A stretch of 5,126 bases of DNA from the NCBI GenBank assembly GCA_025924845.1, contig JAICHN010000377.1, positions 1 to 5,126 on the forward strand, written 5' to 3'. Positions 1 to 5,126 of the stretch are shown piece after piece. Numbering within the stretch: the first letter of the stretch is position 1; each line of letters begins with the position of its first letter. The position numbers were made by a program, and so were the translations under genes. The notes under the pieces were generated by a model that worked only from the letters and a program-made list of their open reading frames with translations, searched no databases and was not told the DNA's origin. Source of the stretch: Chloroflexota bacterium (GTDB taxonomy: Bacteria; Chloroflexota; UBA5177; JANWHV01).

Positions 1-107
1 GAAAGCTAGGCTGTAACAATGAGGGACCTCGTTCGTTGGGGCAAATAGACCGGCTCTATCCCGGTTTAGGGCCACGAGATGACCCAGCCCGTGAAGGGAG
101 TAGACGC

Positions 108-688
108 GTGCGAAGTAGTCTCCGGTATATCGGCGGGCTGGGCGCGCTGTTGACGGTAACGGCGACCCAATCGCACGCGCCGAGGGTGTTCGCGGCCACG
201 CCGCCAATGATTGGGAAGGCGCCCAAAGCCTGTCTCGGCAGCACGAATTTCGTTTCACTGCCCAACCTGTTCGGCGACGGCAAGGCATATGGCGGCTACA
301 TCGGCGGCGATCCGGTCTGGATCGGGGCATTCGTTGGGCCGCACGCCACGCTGTACGCCACGGGTGTGTACGAGCCGGGCTACGGTTGGGGCGCCCGAGC
401 GATGTTTGCGCTCAAACGAGGGTTTGCCCATACGGTGACGCTGCGCGGGGCAGTTTGCACGGCCACGCCGCGCTCTGGTTCGACGCGGTGGAGAACGGTA
501 CGCCGAACGGAGAGACACGTACGCTGACCCTTGCGGCAAAGCGACAGAAAGCCTTCCCCGGCGGGGCTGGCCCGCGGCAGTGGCCCACGTTCCCCGGCGG
601 GATCGTGGTGCCTCGGGCCGGATGTTATTATGTGGAAGCAACCTGGCCCGGAGGCAAGTGGTGGATCACCTTCGCGGCGGGACGTTGA
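108..688 (+). pseudogene. Frameshifted gene for a small, probably secreted protein of unknown function
   Basis: I do not recognise a function. A GTG start at 108 is preceded by AAGGGAG (94-100) at 7-base spacing, and the first residues (MRSSLRYIGGLGALLTVTA) look like a Sec signal: basic start, hydrophobic stretch about 8-19, possible cleavage after Ala24 or Ala29. A TTG start at 36 is open too, but has no ribosome site and would bury the signal. The frame runs sensibly to Gly114 (447-449), then turns into Arg/Thr-rich nonsense and stops at 525-527, giving a 139-residue product. The -1 frame from 449 continues plausibly (GSLHGHAALWFDAVENGTPNG, quoted only in part) to TGA at 686-688 and ends with an aromatic, Gly-rich segment (CYYVEATWPGGKWWITF). 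Restoring one G gives about 193 residues. Similar-looking endings occur, from memory, in secreted proteins of Chloroflexota; this is not verified. A sequencing error is as likely as a real mutation. Confidence 0.62.
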
Positions 689-822
689 GCGGCGGTGCCT
701 CTCTCCCTACATCAGGCTTTAGAGGGCTATAGCGGCTAACCCGCGCGAGCTCGGCACGGCACCCCCGCATCTGCAAGGCCAATTGCACGACTCCAGTATG
801 CACGCAGCCATGCGTTATCCGA
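689..822. other. Non-coding spacer between the broken gene and the toxin-antitoxin promoter
   Basis: No gene, RNA gene or clear terminator is visible here. A perfect 8-base palindrome (CGAGCTCG, 746-753) and a weak 5-bp inverted repeat (CCTCT 698-702 with AGAGG 721-725) are present, but neither is followed by a T run, and both could arise by chance in DNA of this composition. Confidence 0.5.
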
Positions 823-852
823 TTGACATGATTCCGGGCGTAGGGCTATGAT
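823..852 (+). promoter_or_regulatory. Sigma70-type promoter of the toxin-antitoxin cassette
   Basis: A perfect -35 box TTGACA (823-828) is followed by an 18-base spacer and TATGAT (847-852), five of six matches to the -10 consensus. Transcription would start near 858-860, giving a leader of under 30 bases before the antitoxin ATG at 887. The position directly upstream of a two-gene cassette and the absence of any other gene between make this a well-supported promoter call, though the start site is not shown by the sequence. Confidence 0.68.
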
Positions 853-855
853 AAG

Positions 856-870
856 ACTAGCCTGACTAGT
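856..870. promoter_or_regulatory. Inverted repeat, candidate antitoxin operator
   Basis: ACTAG (856-860) and CTAGT (866-870) form a perfect inverted repeat around the 5-base spacer CCTGA, starting just after the -10 box and covering the expected transcription start. The same bases also give a direct repeat of GACTAG (855-860 and 864-869). Phd/YefM antitoxins, alone or with their toxin, commonly bind short palindromes overlapping their own promoter, so a role in autorepression is a reasonable inference. Arms of 5 bp are short, and chance cannot be excluded. Confidence 0.42.
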
Positions 871-873
871 GTG

Positions 874-880
874 AAGGAGA
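874..880 (+). promoter_or_regulatory. Ribosome binding site that decides the antitoxin start
   Basis: AAGGAGA (874-880) lies 6 bases before ATG at 887. It would abut an alternative in-frame GTG at 881, so it clearly favours the ATG. Confidence 0.75.
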
Positions 881-886
881 GTGACC

Positions 887-1144
887 ATGCCGCGTCGGTG
901 GCAGTTGCAAGAAGCCAAAGCTCGATTCTCCGAGGTAGTGGAGCATGCCTTAGCCGGTGAGGCTCAGGTGGTGACACGCCGCGGCCGGCCGGCCGTGGTG
1001 GTTATCCCCTATGAAGAATACGAGAAGATGCATATGGACGACGTGAGCGCATGGGACATCTTCAAGGGAGCACCGCGGATGGATGAATGCGATCTTCCGC
1101 TTGAGCGGGATAAGACACCGGTGCGCTCAGTAGACTTGACCTAG
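887..1144 (+). CDS. Type II toxin-antitoxin system antitoxin, Phd/YefM family
   Basis: This 85-residue protein should be the DNA-binding, toxin-neutralising partner of the PIN toxin encoded next. The N-terminal half carries the family pattern: RWQLQEAKARFSEVVEHAL (residues 4-22), in which W-x-L-Q-E-A-K and F-S-E-V-V are typical, then QVVTRRGRPAVVVIPYEEYE (27-46), the strand and loop ending in the characteristic V-x-x-Y-E-E-Y/E-x-Y part of the Phd fold. In this family the N-terminal part dimerises and binds operator DNA, and the less conserved C-terminal part (about 50-85, acidic and Pro-rich here) wraps around the toxin. The ATG at 887 is preferred to the GTG at 881 because of the ribosome site. 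The stop TAG directly abuts the toxin ATG, indicating one transcript and probable translational coupling. Length is normal for the family. Toxin identity, not the antitoxin, gives the cassette its class name. Confidence 0.9.
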   Translation: MPRRWQLQEAKARFSEVVEHALAGEAQVVTRRGRPAVVVIPYEEYEKMHMDDVSAWDIFKGAPRMDECDLPLERDKTPVRSVDLT

Positions 1145-1597
1145 ATGACCTACCTGCTCGATACAAACGTTGTCTCCGAGGCAATTAGGCCACGGCCTGA
1201 CGCCCACGTAACGGCATGGCTGGCCGCTCGGCGTCGTGCCACGACCTACCTATCAGTGCTCACACTCGGCGAAATCGAACAGGGCATCGTCCGCTCTCCG
1301 AGCCCACAACGAGCGGAGCGTTTAGCAAGGTGGCTGGAAGAGGATCTGATGCCGCAATTTCGTGGACGCCTTCTGCTGGTCGATGCCACGGTGACGAAGA
1401 CCTGGGGCCAGATCACGGGACGGGCGCGGCTGGAGGGGCAAGCCGTGGGTCTTGTCGATTCCCTATTGGCGGCAACGGCAATTGTCCATGGTCTGATCCT
1501 GGTCACCCGTAACGTGAGCGACGTGGCGGTACTTCCGGTCGAGACGATCAATCCCTGGGATGGACCTGATCCCACCGCGCCCCTTGGTGAAAGCTGA
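1145..1597 (+). CDS. Type II toxin-antitoxin system toxin, VapC/FitB-like PIN-domain ribonuclease
   Basis: A 150-residue single PIN domain, the usual length for VapC toxins, which are Mg-dependent endoribonucleases that cut tRNA or rRNA and halt growth when the antitoxin is lost. The acidic active-site residues are visible: Asp6 in YLLDTNVVSE (3-12), Glu43 in LSVLTLGEIEQGI (36-48), Asp105 in GLVDSLLAATAIVHGL (102-117) and Asp126 in LVTRNVSDV (119-127). The C-terminal NPWDG (136-140) is also typical of the FitB-like branch. All four positions are intact, so the enzyme is predicted active. One small departure is Val127, where Phe is usual in this branch. The ATG follows the antitoxin stop with no gap (TAGATG) and no clear ribosome site of its own, so synthesis probably depends on ribosomes finishing the antitoxin, which would keep toxin below antitoxin. 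Its RNA target cannot be told from sequence. Confidence 0.93.
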   Translation: MTYLLDTNVVSEAIRPRPDAHVTAWLAARRRATTYLSVLTLGEIEQGIVRSPSPQRAERLARWLEEDLMPQFRGRLLLVDATVTKTWGQITGRARLEGQAVGLVDSLLAATAIVHGLILVTRNVSDVAVLPVETINPWDGPDPTAPLGES

Positions 1598-1691
1598 CTC
1601 TTCGAAGCACCGTGAATCAAGCTGAACCAGGGGTGCTTGCCCATATGACCGCCGCCGCCGGCCCGAGGGCGCGAAGCGGCGCGTTTCATGC

Positions 1692-1700
1692 TGCTATACT
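1692..1700 (+). promoter_or_regulatory. Possible extended -10 promoter element for the transporter operon
   Basis: TGCTATACT contains TATACT (five of six to the -10 consensus) with the TGN extension upstream, a layout that can work without a good -35 box; none is seen at the right distance. It sits within a tandem 7-base repeat (CTGCTAT at 1691-1697 and 1699-1705, 8-base period). If used, it would give a leader of about 200 bases before the permease start. The call is weak. Confidence 0.27.
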
Positions 1701-1769
1701 GCTATCAGCCCTGAGCACGCTTGAATAGTTCCTTCCGGTAGTATCGCACCATGCCGCCTCATAAACTGC

Positions 1770-1779
1770 CCGAATTCGG
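1770..1779. repeat. 10-bp perfect palindrome, possible operator
   Basis: CCGAATTCGG is a perfect 10-base palindrome between the candidate -10 element and the permease start. It could bind a dimeric regulator of the transporter operon. No regulator gene lies beside it and no second copy was noticed in the window, so the role is only suggested. Confidence 0.25.
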
Positions 1780-1851
1780 ATGCTAATCTTGCTGCTCGAT
1801 GGGGCACTGTTCAATGCCTGTCCCTATTCCTAGAGTTGCCGTGAGCCGAGA

Positions 1852-1914
1852 ATGAAACTGCCCTGGGTATCGAGCGTGATGCCGCGCCTCCGGCATCTTG
1901 GGAACGTGAGGTGA
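1852..1914 (+). CDS. Possible 20-codon leader ORF overlapping the permease start
   Basis: An ATG at 1852 opens a 20-residue frame (begins MKLPWVSSVMPRL) ending at TGA 1912-1914, so that its stop overlaps the permease GTG start (1911-1913) as GTGA, the usual signature of translational coupling. It is basic and resembles no family I know. Its ribosome site is weak (GAG at 1848-1850, 1 base before ATG), so it may be a chance frame. If translated, ribosomes reading it would melt the stem-loop at 1878-1897 and re-start at the permease gene. Confidence 0.28.
   Translation: MKLPWVSSVMPRLRHLGNVR
1878..1897 (+). promoter_or_regulatory. Stem-loop just upstream of the permease start
   Basis: GATGCCG (1878-1884) and CGGCATC (1891-1897) are perfect 7-base arms around the loop CGCCTC. 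Five of seven pairs per arm are G-C or close to it, so the RNA hairpin should be stable. It ends 13 bases before the GTG at 1911. Only CTTG follows, not a T run, so it is not a good intrinsic terminator; an effect on translation start is more likely. Confidence 0.5.
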
Positions 1915-2840
1915 GCCGGAGTATCGAGTACGGTGCGCCTTCCACCGAAGACGCTGCCACCGAGGGCGCCGGCGCTCAGCACTATCGTTCACATTGGGCA
2001 CTGGCCTGGTATCGCTTGCGGCGGAACAAGGCGGCGCTGCTGGGGGCGGTCATCGTGCTTTTGCTGGTGTTCGGCGCCGCGTTCGCCCCACTTCTGGCGC
2101 CGCATGACCCAAACCAGCCGTTTGATTCCGGGCTTACCCTCGACGGCGCGCCCGCCGCGCCGAGCCGCATGTTCCCCTTCGGCGCCGATACCCTGGGCCG
2201 CGATCTGCTCTCGCGCATCCTCTTCGGGGCGCGAATCTCGTTGACCATCGGCATCGTGGCCAATGGGCTTGCCATGGTGATCGGGGTGGCGGTCGGCCTG
2301 GTGGGCGGCTATTTTCGCGGCTGGTTGGGGACGATCGTCATGCGCCTGACCGATGTGATGATGGCCTTTCCCGTCTTGCTGCTGGCGATCGCCCTGGTCG
2401 CGGTGCTCAAACCGAGTTTGTGGATCGTGATCGGAGTGATCGCCTTCGTCTACTGGACGCCGATCGCCCGCATCGTCCACGGTCAGGTATTGACAATCAA
2501 GGAACGTGAGTTCGTCGAGGCGGCGCGGGCAGTGGGGGTTGGCCAGTGGGGCATCGTATTCCGCCACGTGTTGCCGCACCTGGTACCGGTGATCATTGTC
2601 TACACCACCTTAGGCATCGCCACCAACGTGCTGTTCGAGGCCGCGTTGAGCTTTCTCGGGGTCGGCGTGCAGCCGCCCACCCCGTCCTGGGGCGCCATGA
2701 TCAGTGACGGCCAGACCTACTACCGAAGCGCGCCCTGGCTGGTGCTTTATCCCGGTCTGGCGATCATGCTCACCGTGCTCGGCTTCTCGCTTCTCGGCGA
2801 TGGCCTGCGCGATGCGCTCGATCCGACGTGGCGGGACTGA
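1911..2840 (+). CDS. Peptide/nickel-type ABC transporter permease, DppC/OppC family
   Basis: A 309-residue inner-membrane subunit that, with the DppB-like partner, would form the channel of an importer for peptides or similar solutes. After a hydrophilic start comes LRRNK (36-40), typical of the family, and a first membrane helix (about 42-62) ending in FAPLLAPHDPN. FGADTLGRDLLSRILFGARI (90-109) is the conserved DppC signature, followed by helices at about 110-133, 149-166, 170-190, 225-245 and 277-295. The ATPase-coupling EAA loop is clear: EAARAVGVGQWGIVFRHVLP (203-222). FEAALSFLGVG (242-252) and GDGLRDALDP (296-305) complete the family pattern. GTG at 1911 is the first start codon after an in-frame stop at 1842-1844. 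A Shine-Dalgarno-like GAGGTGA overlaps it rather than preceding it, which fits entry by coupling from the short upstream ORF. The substrate is not shown by the permease. Confidence 0.95.
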   Translation: MSRSIEYGAPSTEDAATEGAGAQHYRSHWALAWYRLRRNKAALLGAVIVLLLVFGAAFAPLLAPHDPNQPFDSGLTLDGAPAAPSRMFPFGADTLGRDLLSRILFGARISLTIGIVANGLAMVIGVAVGLVGGYFRGWLGTIVMRLTDVMMAFPVLLLAIALVAVLKPSLWIVIGVIAFVYWTPIARIVHGQVLTIKEREFVEAARAVGVGQWGIVFRHVLPHLVPVIIVYTTLGIATNVLFEAALSFLGVGVQPPTPSWGAMISDGQTYYRSAPWLVLYPGLAIMLTVLGFSLLGDGLRDALDPTWRD

Positions 2841-2842
2841 CC

Positions 2843-3763
2843 ATGGCAATCTATATTGTTCGGCGCTTGTTGCTTGCGGTTGGTGTAGTGATCGGAGTGT
2901 CGATCATTACCTTTATCCTCGCCTATCTCGTGCCCGCCGACCCGGCCCGCGTCTATGCCGGTACGAACGCCTCGGCGGCAACCGTGGCCAGTATTCGCGA
3001 GCAACTGGGCCTGAATCGTCCCCTTCCCGTGCAATATCTGGAGTATGTCGGCCGCGCCCTGCACGGCGATTTCGGCACCTCGTATAAATTGCAAACGCCC
3101 GTGCTGTCCGCCATCGAGAGCCGCTTCCCCTATACGGCGGCGCTGGGGGCGGCGGGCATCCTGGTGGAATTGCTGATCGGCATCCCGATCGGGATCATCG
3201 CGGCGGCGCGACCGCGCTCGTGGCTGGATCGCGGGGCGATGGGCTTCGCTATGCTCGGCGTCTCCGCCCCTCAGTTCTGGCTGGGGCTGGTCTTGCTCTA
3301 CACCTTCGGCTATCTGTGGCCGATCTTCCCCCTGGGCCTGGCCCAAAGCCCCAGTTCGATTGTGCTGCCCGCCGTCACGGTCGGCCTGAGCGGCGGCGTC
3401 TGGTATGCGCGCGTGCTGCGTTCCTCGATGCTGGAGACGCTGAGCGCCGATTATACACGTACGGCGCGCGCCAAGGGGTTGCGCCGGGTCGCGGTGATTT
3501 TGCGGCATGCCCTTCCCAACGCGATTACCCCAATCGTCACCCAACTGGGTCTGGACATGGCCTACTTCATGGGCGGTATCGTGGTGGTCGAGAGCGTGTT
3601 CGGCTGGCCCGGCGTGGGGCAGCTGGCCTACCAGGCGATCCAGAACGACGATATCCCCTTGATTATGGGTACAGTACTGTTTTCGTCCATCGTCATCGTA
3701 CTCATTAACATTCTGGTCGACGTGTTATACGCCGTGCTCAACCCGAGGGTGGTGTACAGCTAG
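2843..3763 (+). CDS. Peptide/nickel-type ABC transporter permease, DppB/OppB family
   Basis: A 306-residue inner-membrane permease, partner of the DppC-like protein. It starts MAIYIVRRLLLAVGVVIGVS with a first helix (about 9-30), then the external segment with PADPAR and the DppB signature LHGDFGTSY (73-81). Further helices lie at about 98-121, 133-155, 172-188, 229-249 and 276-299. The EAA loop that docks on the ATPase runs from Asp203 to Asn226 (TARAKGLRRVAVILRHALPN, 207-226), and VVVESVFGWPGVGQL (247-261) is the usual C-terminal motif. Only 2 bases separate it from the previous stop. No good ribosome site precedes the ATG, so translation is probably coupled; an in-frame GTG at 2828 would overlap the upstream gene and add five residues, but ATG fits the family start better. 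In most dpp/opp operons B precedes C; here it follows. Confidence 0.95.
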   Translation: MAIYIVRRLLLAVGVVIGVSIITFILAYLVPADPARVYAGTNASAATVASIREQLGLNRPLPVQYLEYVGRALHGDFGTSYKLQTPVLSAIESRFPYTAALGAAGILVELLIGIPIGIIAAARPRSWLDRGAMGFAMLGVSAPQFWLGLVLLYTFGYLWPIFPLGLAQSPSSIVLPAVTVGLSGGVWYARVLRSSMLETLSADYTRTARAKGLRRVAVILRHALPNAITPIVTQLGLDMAYFMGGIVVVESVFGWPGVGQLAYQAIQNDDIPLIMGTVLFSSIVIVLINILVDVLYAVLNPRVVYS

Positions 3764-3772
3764 GAGGCGCCT

Positions 3773-3790
3773 ATGGTGCGGATCGCATAA
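3773..3790 (+). other. Five-codon ORF behind a perfect Shine-Dalgarno
   Basis: AGGAGG (3762-3767) overlaps the stop codon of the DppB-like gene and stands 5 bases before ATG at 3773, which opens only ATG-GTG-CGG-ATC-GCA-TAA (MVRIA). This is the best ribosome site in the window, yet it leads to a stop after five codons. It may be a leader minigene, a relic of a lost gene, or chance. The next real gene has its own site 76 bases further on. Confidence 0.3.
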
Positions 3791-3833
3791 ACCTCGACCA
3801 GGAAATCGCATCATTGTCACCGATTGGGATTTG

Positions 3834-3840
3834 AAAGGAA
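3834..3840 (+). promoter_or_regulatory. Ribosome binding site of the solute-binding protein gene
   Basis: AAAGGAA stands 8 bases before ATG at 3849 and fixes that start; the signal-peptide-like residues follow immediately. Confidence 0.7.
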
Positions 3841-3848
3841 CGTATCTC

Positions 3849-5126
3849 ATGACGCCAAAGGTTACCGGCGCGCGCGCCGCGGCACGCCTGACCAAGGTAA
3901 TCGCCCTTATCATGTTGCTCGCTCTTCCTTCCTCGCTGCTCAGGGCCTCCGGAGACGCCCAAGCGCAAGGCCGCGCGGCGGCCACGCCGGTGCGCGGGGG
4001 CATTCTGACCCAGGGTTTCCAGAATGATCTGGCCACCCTTGACCCGGCGATCGGCTATGACTGGAACAATTGGCCGGCCGAGAAGATGGTCTTTGATGGG
4101 TTGCTGGACTACAACGAGGGCACGAAGTTGGAGCCGCGCCTGGCCGCCGCGATGCCCACGGTCAGCAAGGATGGGCGGACCTATACCTTTACCCTGCGCA
4201 AGGGCGTCCGCTTCCAGAACGGCAGAGAGGTCACGGCGGATGACGTCGCCTATAGCATCAACCGGGTACTGAACCCCAAGACCAAGAGCCCTGGGTCGAG
4301 CTTCTACCTGAGCATCGCCGGCGCCCAGGAAATGGCGGATGGGAAGGCGACAACGGCGAGCGGGATTAAGGTGCTCAGCCGTTATGTGATCCGCTTCACG
4401 CTCACCCAGCCTGATACCACCTTTCTTAACGTGATGGCCATGAACTTCGCCTATATCGTCCCCAAGGAGGTCGTGGCTAAGGAGGGCGCCAACTTCGGCC
4501 ATGCGCCGGTAGGCACGGGACCATTCATGCTCAAGCAGTGGGTACCAGGACAGAAGCTGGTTTTCGTGCGCAACCCGCACTATTTTTATGAGGGGCTGCC
4601 GTACCTGGACGGCGTGACCTTCTTGATTGGCCTGGCTCCGGAAGTGGCGCTCCTCCGGCTGGAGAGCGGTCAACTGGATATGCTGGCCGACCCCATTCCG
4701 GCCTCCGATTTCGTATCGATCCGCAACGACCCTAAATACGCCAACGAGCTGGTGCGGTATGTGCAGCCCGAGACCACCTATCTCACCATGAACACCAAGG
4801 TCGCCCCCTTTAACAACGTCAAAGTGCGGCAAGCGGTCAACATGGCGATCGACAAGACGCGCGTCGTGCAACTCTCGGCTGGACGCGGCGTGGTGGCCAA
4901 CCAAATCCTTCCCCCCTTGATGCCGGGCTATGATGCCGCCTACAAGGGCTATGCCTACGATCCGACGCAGGCCAAGAAACTGCTGGCCCAGGCCGGCTAT
5001 CCCAACGGCTTCAGCACGCAACTCTACGTGCTCAACGTCGATCCGCAGCCGAGAATCGCCCAGTCATTCCAGCGCGACCTGGCCCAGATCGGCATCAAGG
5101 TGAGCATCGTACCGTTGGCCTCCGCC
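3849..5126 (+). CDS. ABC transporter substrate-binding protein, family 5 (peptide/nickel type), cut by the window edge
   Basis: The frame stays open for 426 codons to the right edge; complete relatives usually have about 500-600 residues, so the C-terminal part is missing. It should capture the solute outside the membrane for the two permeases upstream. A signal peptide is visible: basic start (Lys4, Arg9, Arg13, Lys16), hydrophobic core VIALIMLLALPSSLL (17-31), and Ala-rich cleavage area (about 33-45). There is no lipobox, and no Cys anywhere in the visible part. SBP_bac_5 landmarks follow in order: ATLDPAIGYDW, VFDGLLDY (81-88), KDGRTYTFTLRKGVRFQNG (107-125), VTADDVAYSINRVL (128-141), PVGTGPF (220-226), VKVRQAVNMAIDKTRVV, and AKKLLAQAGYPNGF. 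It lies 85 bases after the DppB-like stop in the same direction, so it is probably co-transcribed. The ligand (dipeptide, oligopeptide, sugar oligomer, nickel chelate) cannot be read from these motifs. Confidence 0.95.
   Translation, partial: MTPKVTGARAAARLTKVIALIMLLALPSSLLRASGDAQAQGRAAATPVRGGILTQGFQNDLATLDPAIGYDWNNWPAEKMVFDGLLDYNEGTKLEPRLAAAMPTVSKDGRTYTFTLRKGVRFQNGREVTADDVAYSINRVLNPKTKSPGSSFYLSIAGAQEMADGKATTASGIKVLSRYVIRFTLTQPDTTFLNVMAMNFAYIVPKEVVAKEGANFGHAPVGTGPFMLKQWVPGQKLVFVRNPHYFYEGLPYLDGVTFLIGLAPEVALLRLESGQLDMLADPIPASDFVSIRNDPKYANELVRYVQPETTYLTMNTKVAPFNNVKVRQAVNMAIDKTRVVQLSAGRGVVANQILPPLMPGYDAAYKGYAYDPTQAKKLLAQAGYPNGFSTQLYVLNVDPQPRIAQSFQRDLAQIGIKVSIVPLASA

Larger units (their letters stand above)
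1598..1910. other. Intergenic region between the toxin gene and the transporter operon
   Basis: No convincing protein or RNA gene is present in these 313 bases. A 7-bp inverted repeat (AAGCACC 1605-1611, GGTGCTT 1632-1638, 20-base loop) follows the toxin stop, but it lacks a T run and is a poor terminator. The rest holds a possible extended -10 element, a palindrome, a short ORF and a stem-loop, listed separately. A promoter for the transporter operon is expected here. Confidence 0.6.

Noticed and set aside
736..918. A 60-codon minus-strand frame across the toxin-antitoxin promoter
   Set aside because: It crosses a well-formed promoter and ribosome site on the other strand and shows no domain or ribosome site of its own.
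1605..1638. Possible terminator after the toxin gene
   Set aside because: The 7-bp arms are separated by a 20-base loop and no T run follows, so it does not meet the pattern of an intrinsic terminator.
1246..1689. A 147-codon open frame on the minus strand
   Set aside because: It mostly overlaps the toxin gene, whose catalytic motifs are intact on the + strand, and it has no recognisable domain.
1780..1833. A 17-codon hydrophobic ORF (begins MLILLLDGALFN)
   Set aside because: There is no ribosome binding site and nothing downstream depends on it; it is probably chance.
1841..1935. Imperfect repeat of GTGAGCCG and TATCGAG blocks before and after the permease start
   Set aside because: The matches are short, and the spacing between blocks differs in the two copies, so it does not stand out from chance.
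2747..3544. A 265-codon open frame on the minus strand
   Set aside because: It is antisense to the two permease genes and reads as low-complexity Gln/Arg/His/Asp-rich protein, as expected from the complement of membrane-protein codons.
3771..5021. A 416-codon open frame on the minus strand
   Set aside because: It lies antisense to the solute-binding protein gene, has His/Arg/Gly-rich composition typical of a shadow frame in GC-rich DNA, and shows no family motif; the + strand frame has a full set of SBP_bac_5 motifs.
1..5126. CRISPR array, tRNA, rRNA, insertion sequence or phage genes
   Set aside because: I saw no regularly spaced repeats, no cloverleaf-like sequence, no transposase or phage motifs and no flanking inverted repeats.

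Overview
This window is GC-rich bacterial DNA in which every supported gene lies on the + strand. From left to right it holds a broken gene for a small, probably secreted protein (about 108-688), a two-gene type II toxin-antitoxin cassette (887-1597), a 313-base gap, and the start of an oligopeptide/dipeptide-type ABC importer operon (1911 to the right edge). The organism cannot be fixed from this sequence alone. The FitB-like VapC, the nickel/peptide permeases and the style of the small secreted protein (a C-terminal 'AGCYYVEATWPGGKWWITFAAGR'-like end, partly quoted here from memory of similar proteins) would suit a Chloroflexota-type genome. That is an inference of low to moderate confidence.

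Region 1-690: a reading frame with a good Shine-Dalgarno, a GTG start and a signal-peptide-like N-terminus runs well to about position 449. The coherent continuation of the protein is then in the -1 frame. One missing G in the GGGG run at 447-450 explains the break, so this is either a recent pseudogene or a sequencing/assembly error. Region 689-886 is non-coding and ends with a textbook sigma70-type promoter (TTGACA, 18 bp, TATGAT), a short inverted repeat placed like an operator, and a strong ribosome binding site.

Region 887-1597: a Phd/YefM-type antitoxin and a PIN-domain VapC/FitB-type toxin, with the antitoxin stop codon directly abutting the toxin start (TAGATG). The pair would act as a post-transcriptionally coupled module: the antitoxin binds its own promoter and neutralises the PIN ribonuclease.

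Region 1598-1910: no convincing gene. It contains a possible extended -10 element, a 10-bp palindrome, a strong stem-loop just upstream of the permease start, and a 20-codon ORF whose stop overlaps the permease GTG.

Region 1911-5126: two integral-membrane permease subunits (DppC-like then DppB-like, 2 bases apart), followed after 85 bases by a family 5 extracellular solute-binding protein that runs off the right edge. The binding protein would capture a peptide or similar small solute outside the membrane and deliver it to the permease heterodimer. The ATP-binding subunits are not in the window. The permease order is C then B, the reverse of the common dppABCDF layout. I see no wholly new system here. 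The points most worth a second look are the frameshift, the compact control region of the toxin-antitoxin cassette, and the translational-coupling arrangements around the transporter genes.
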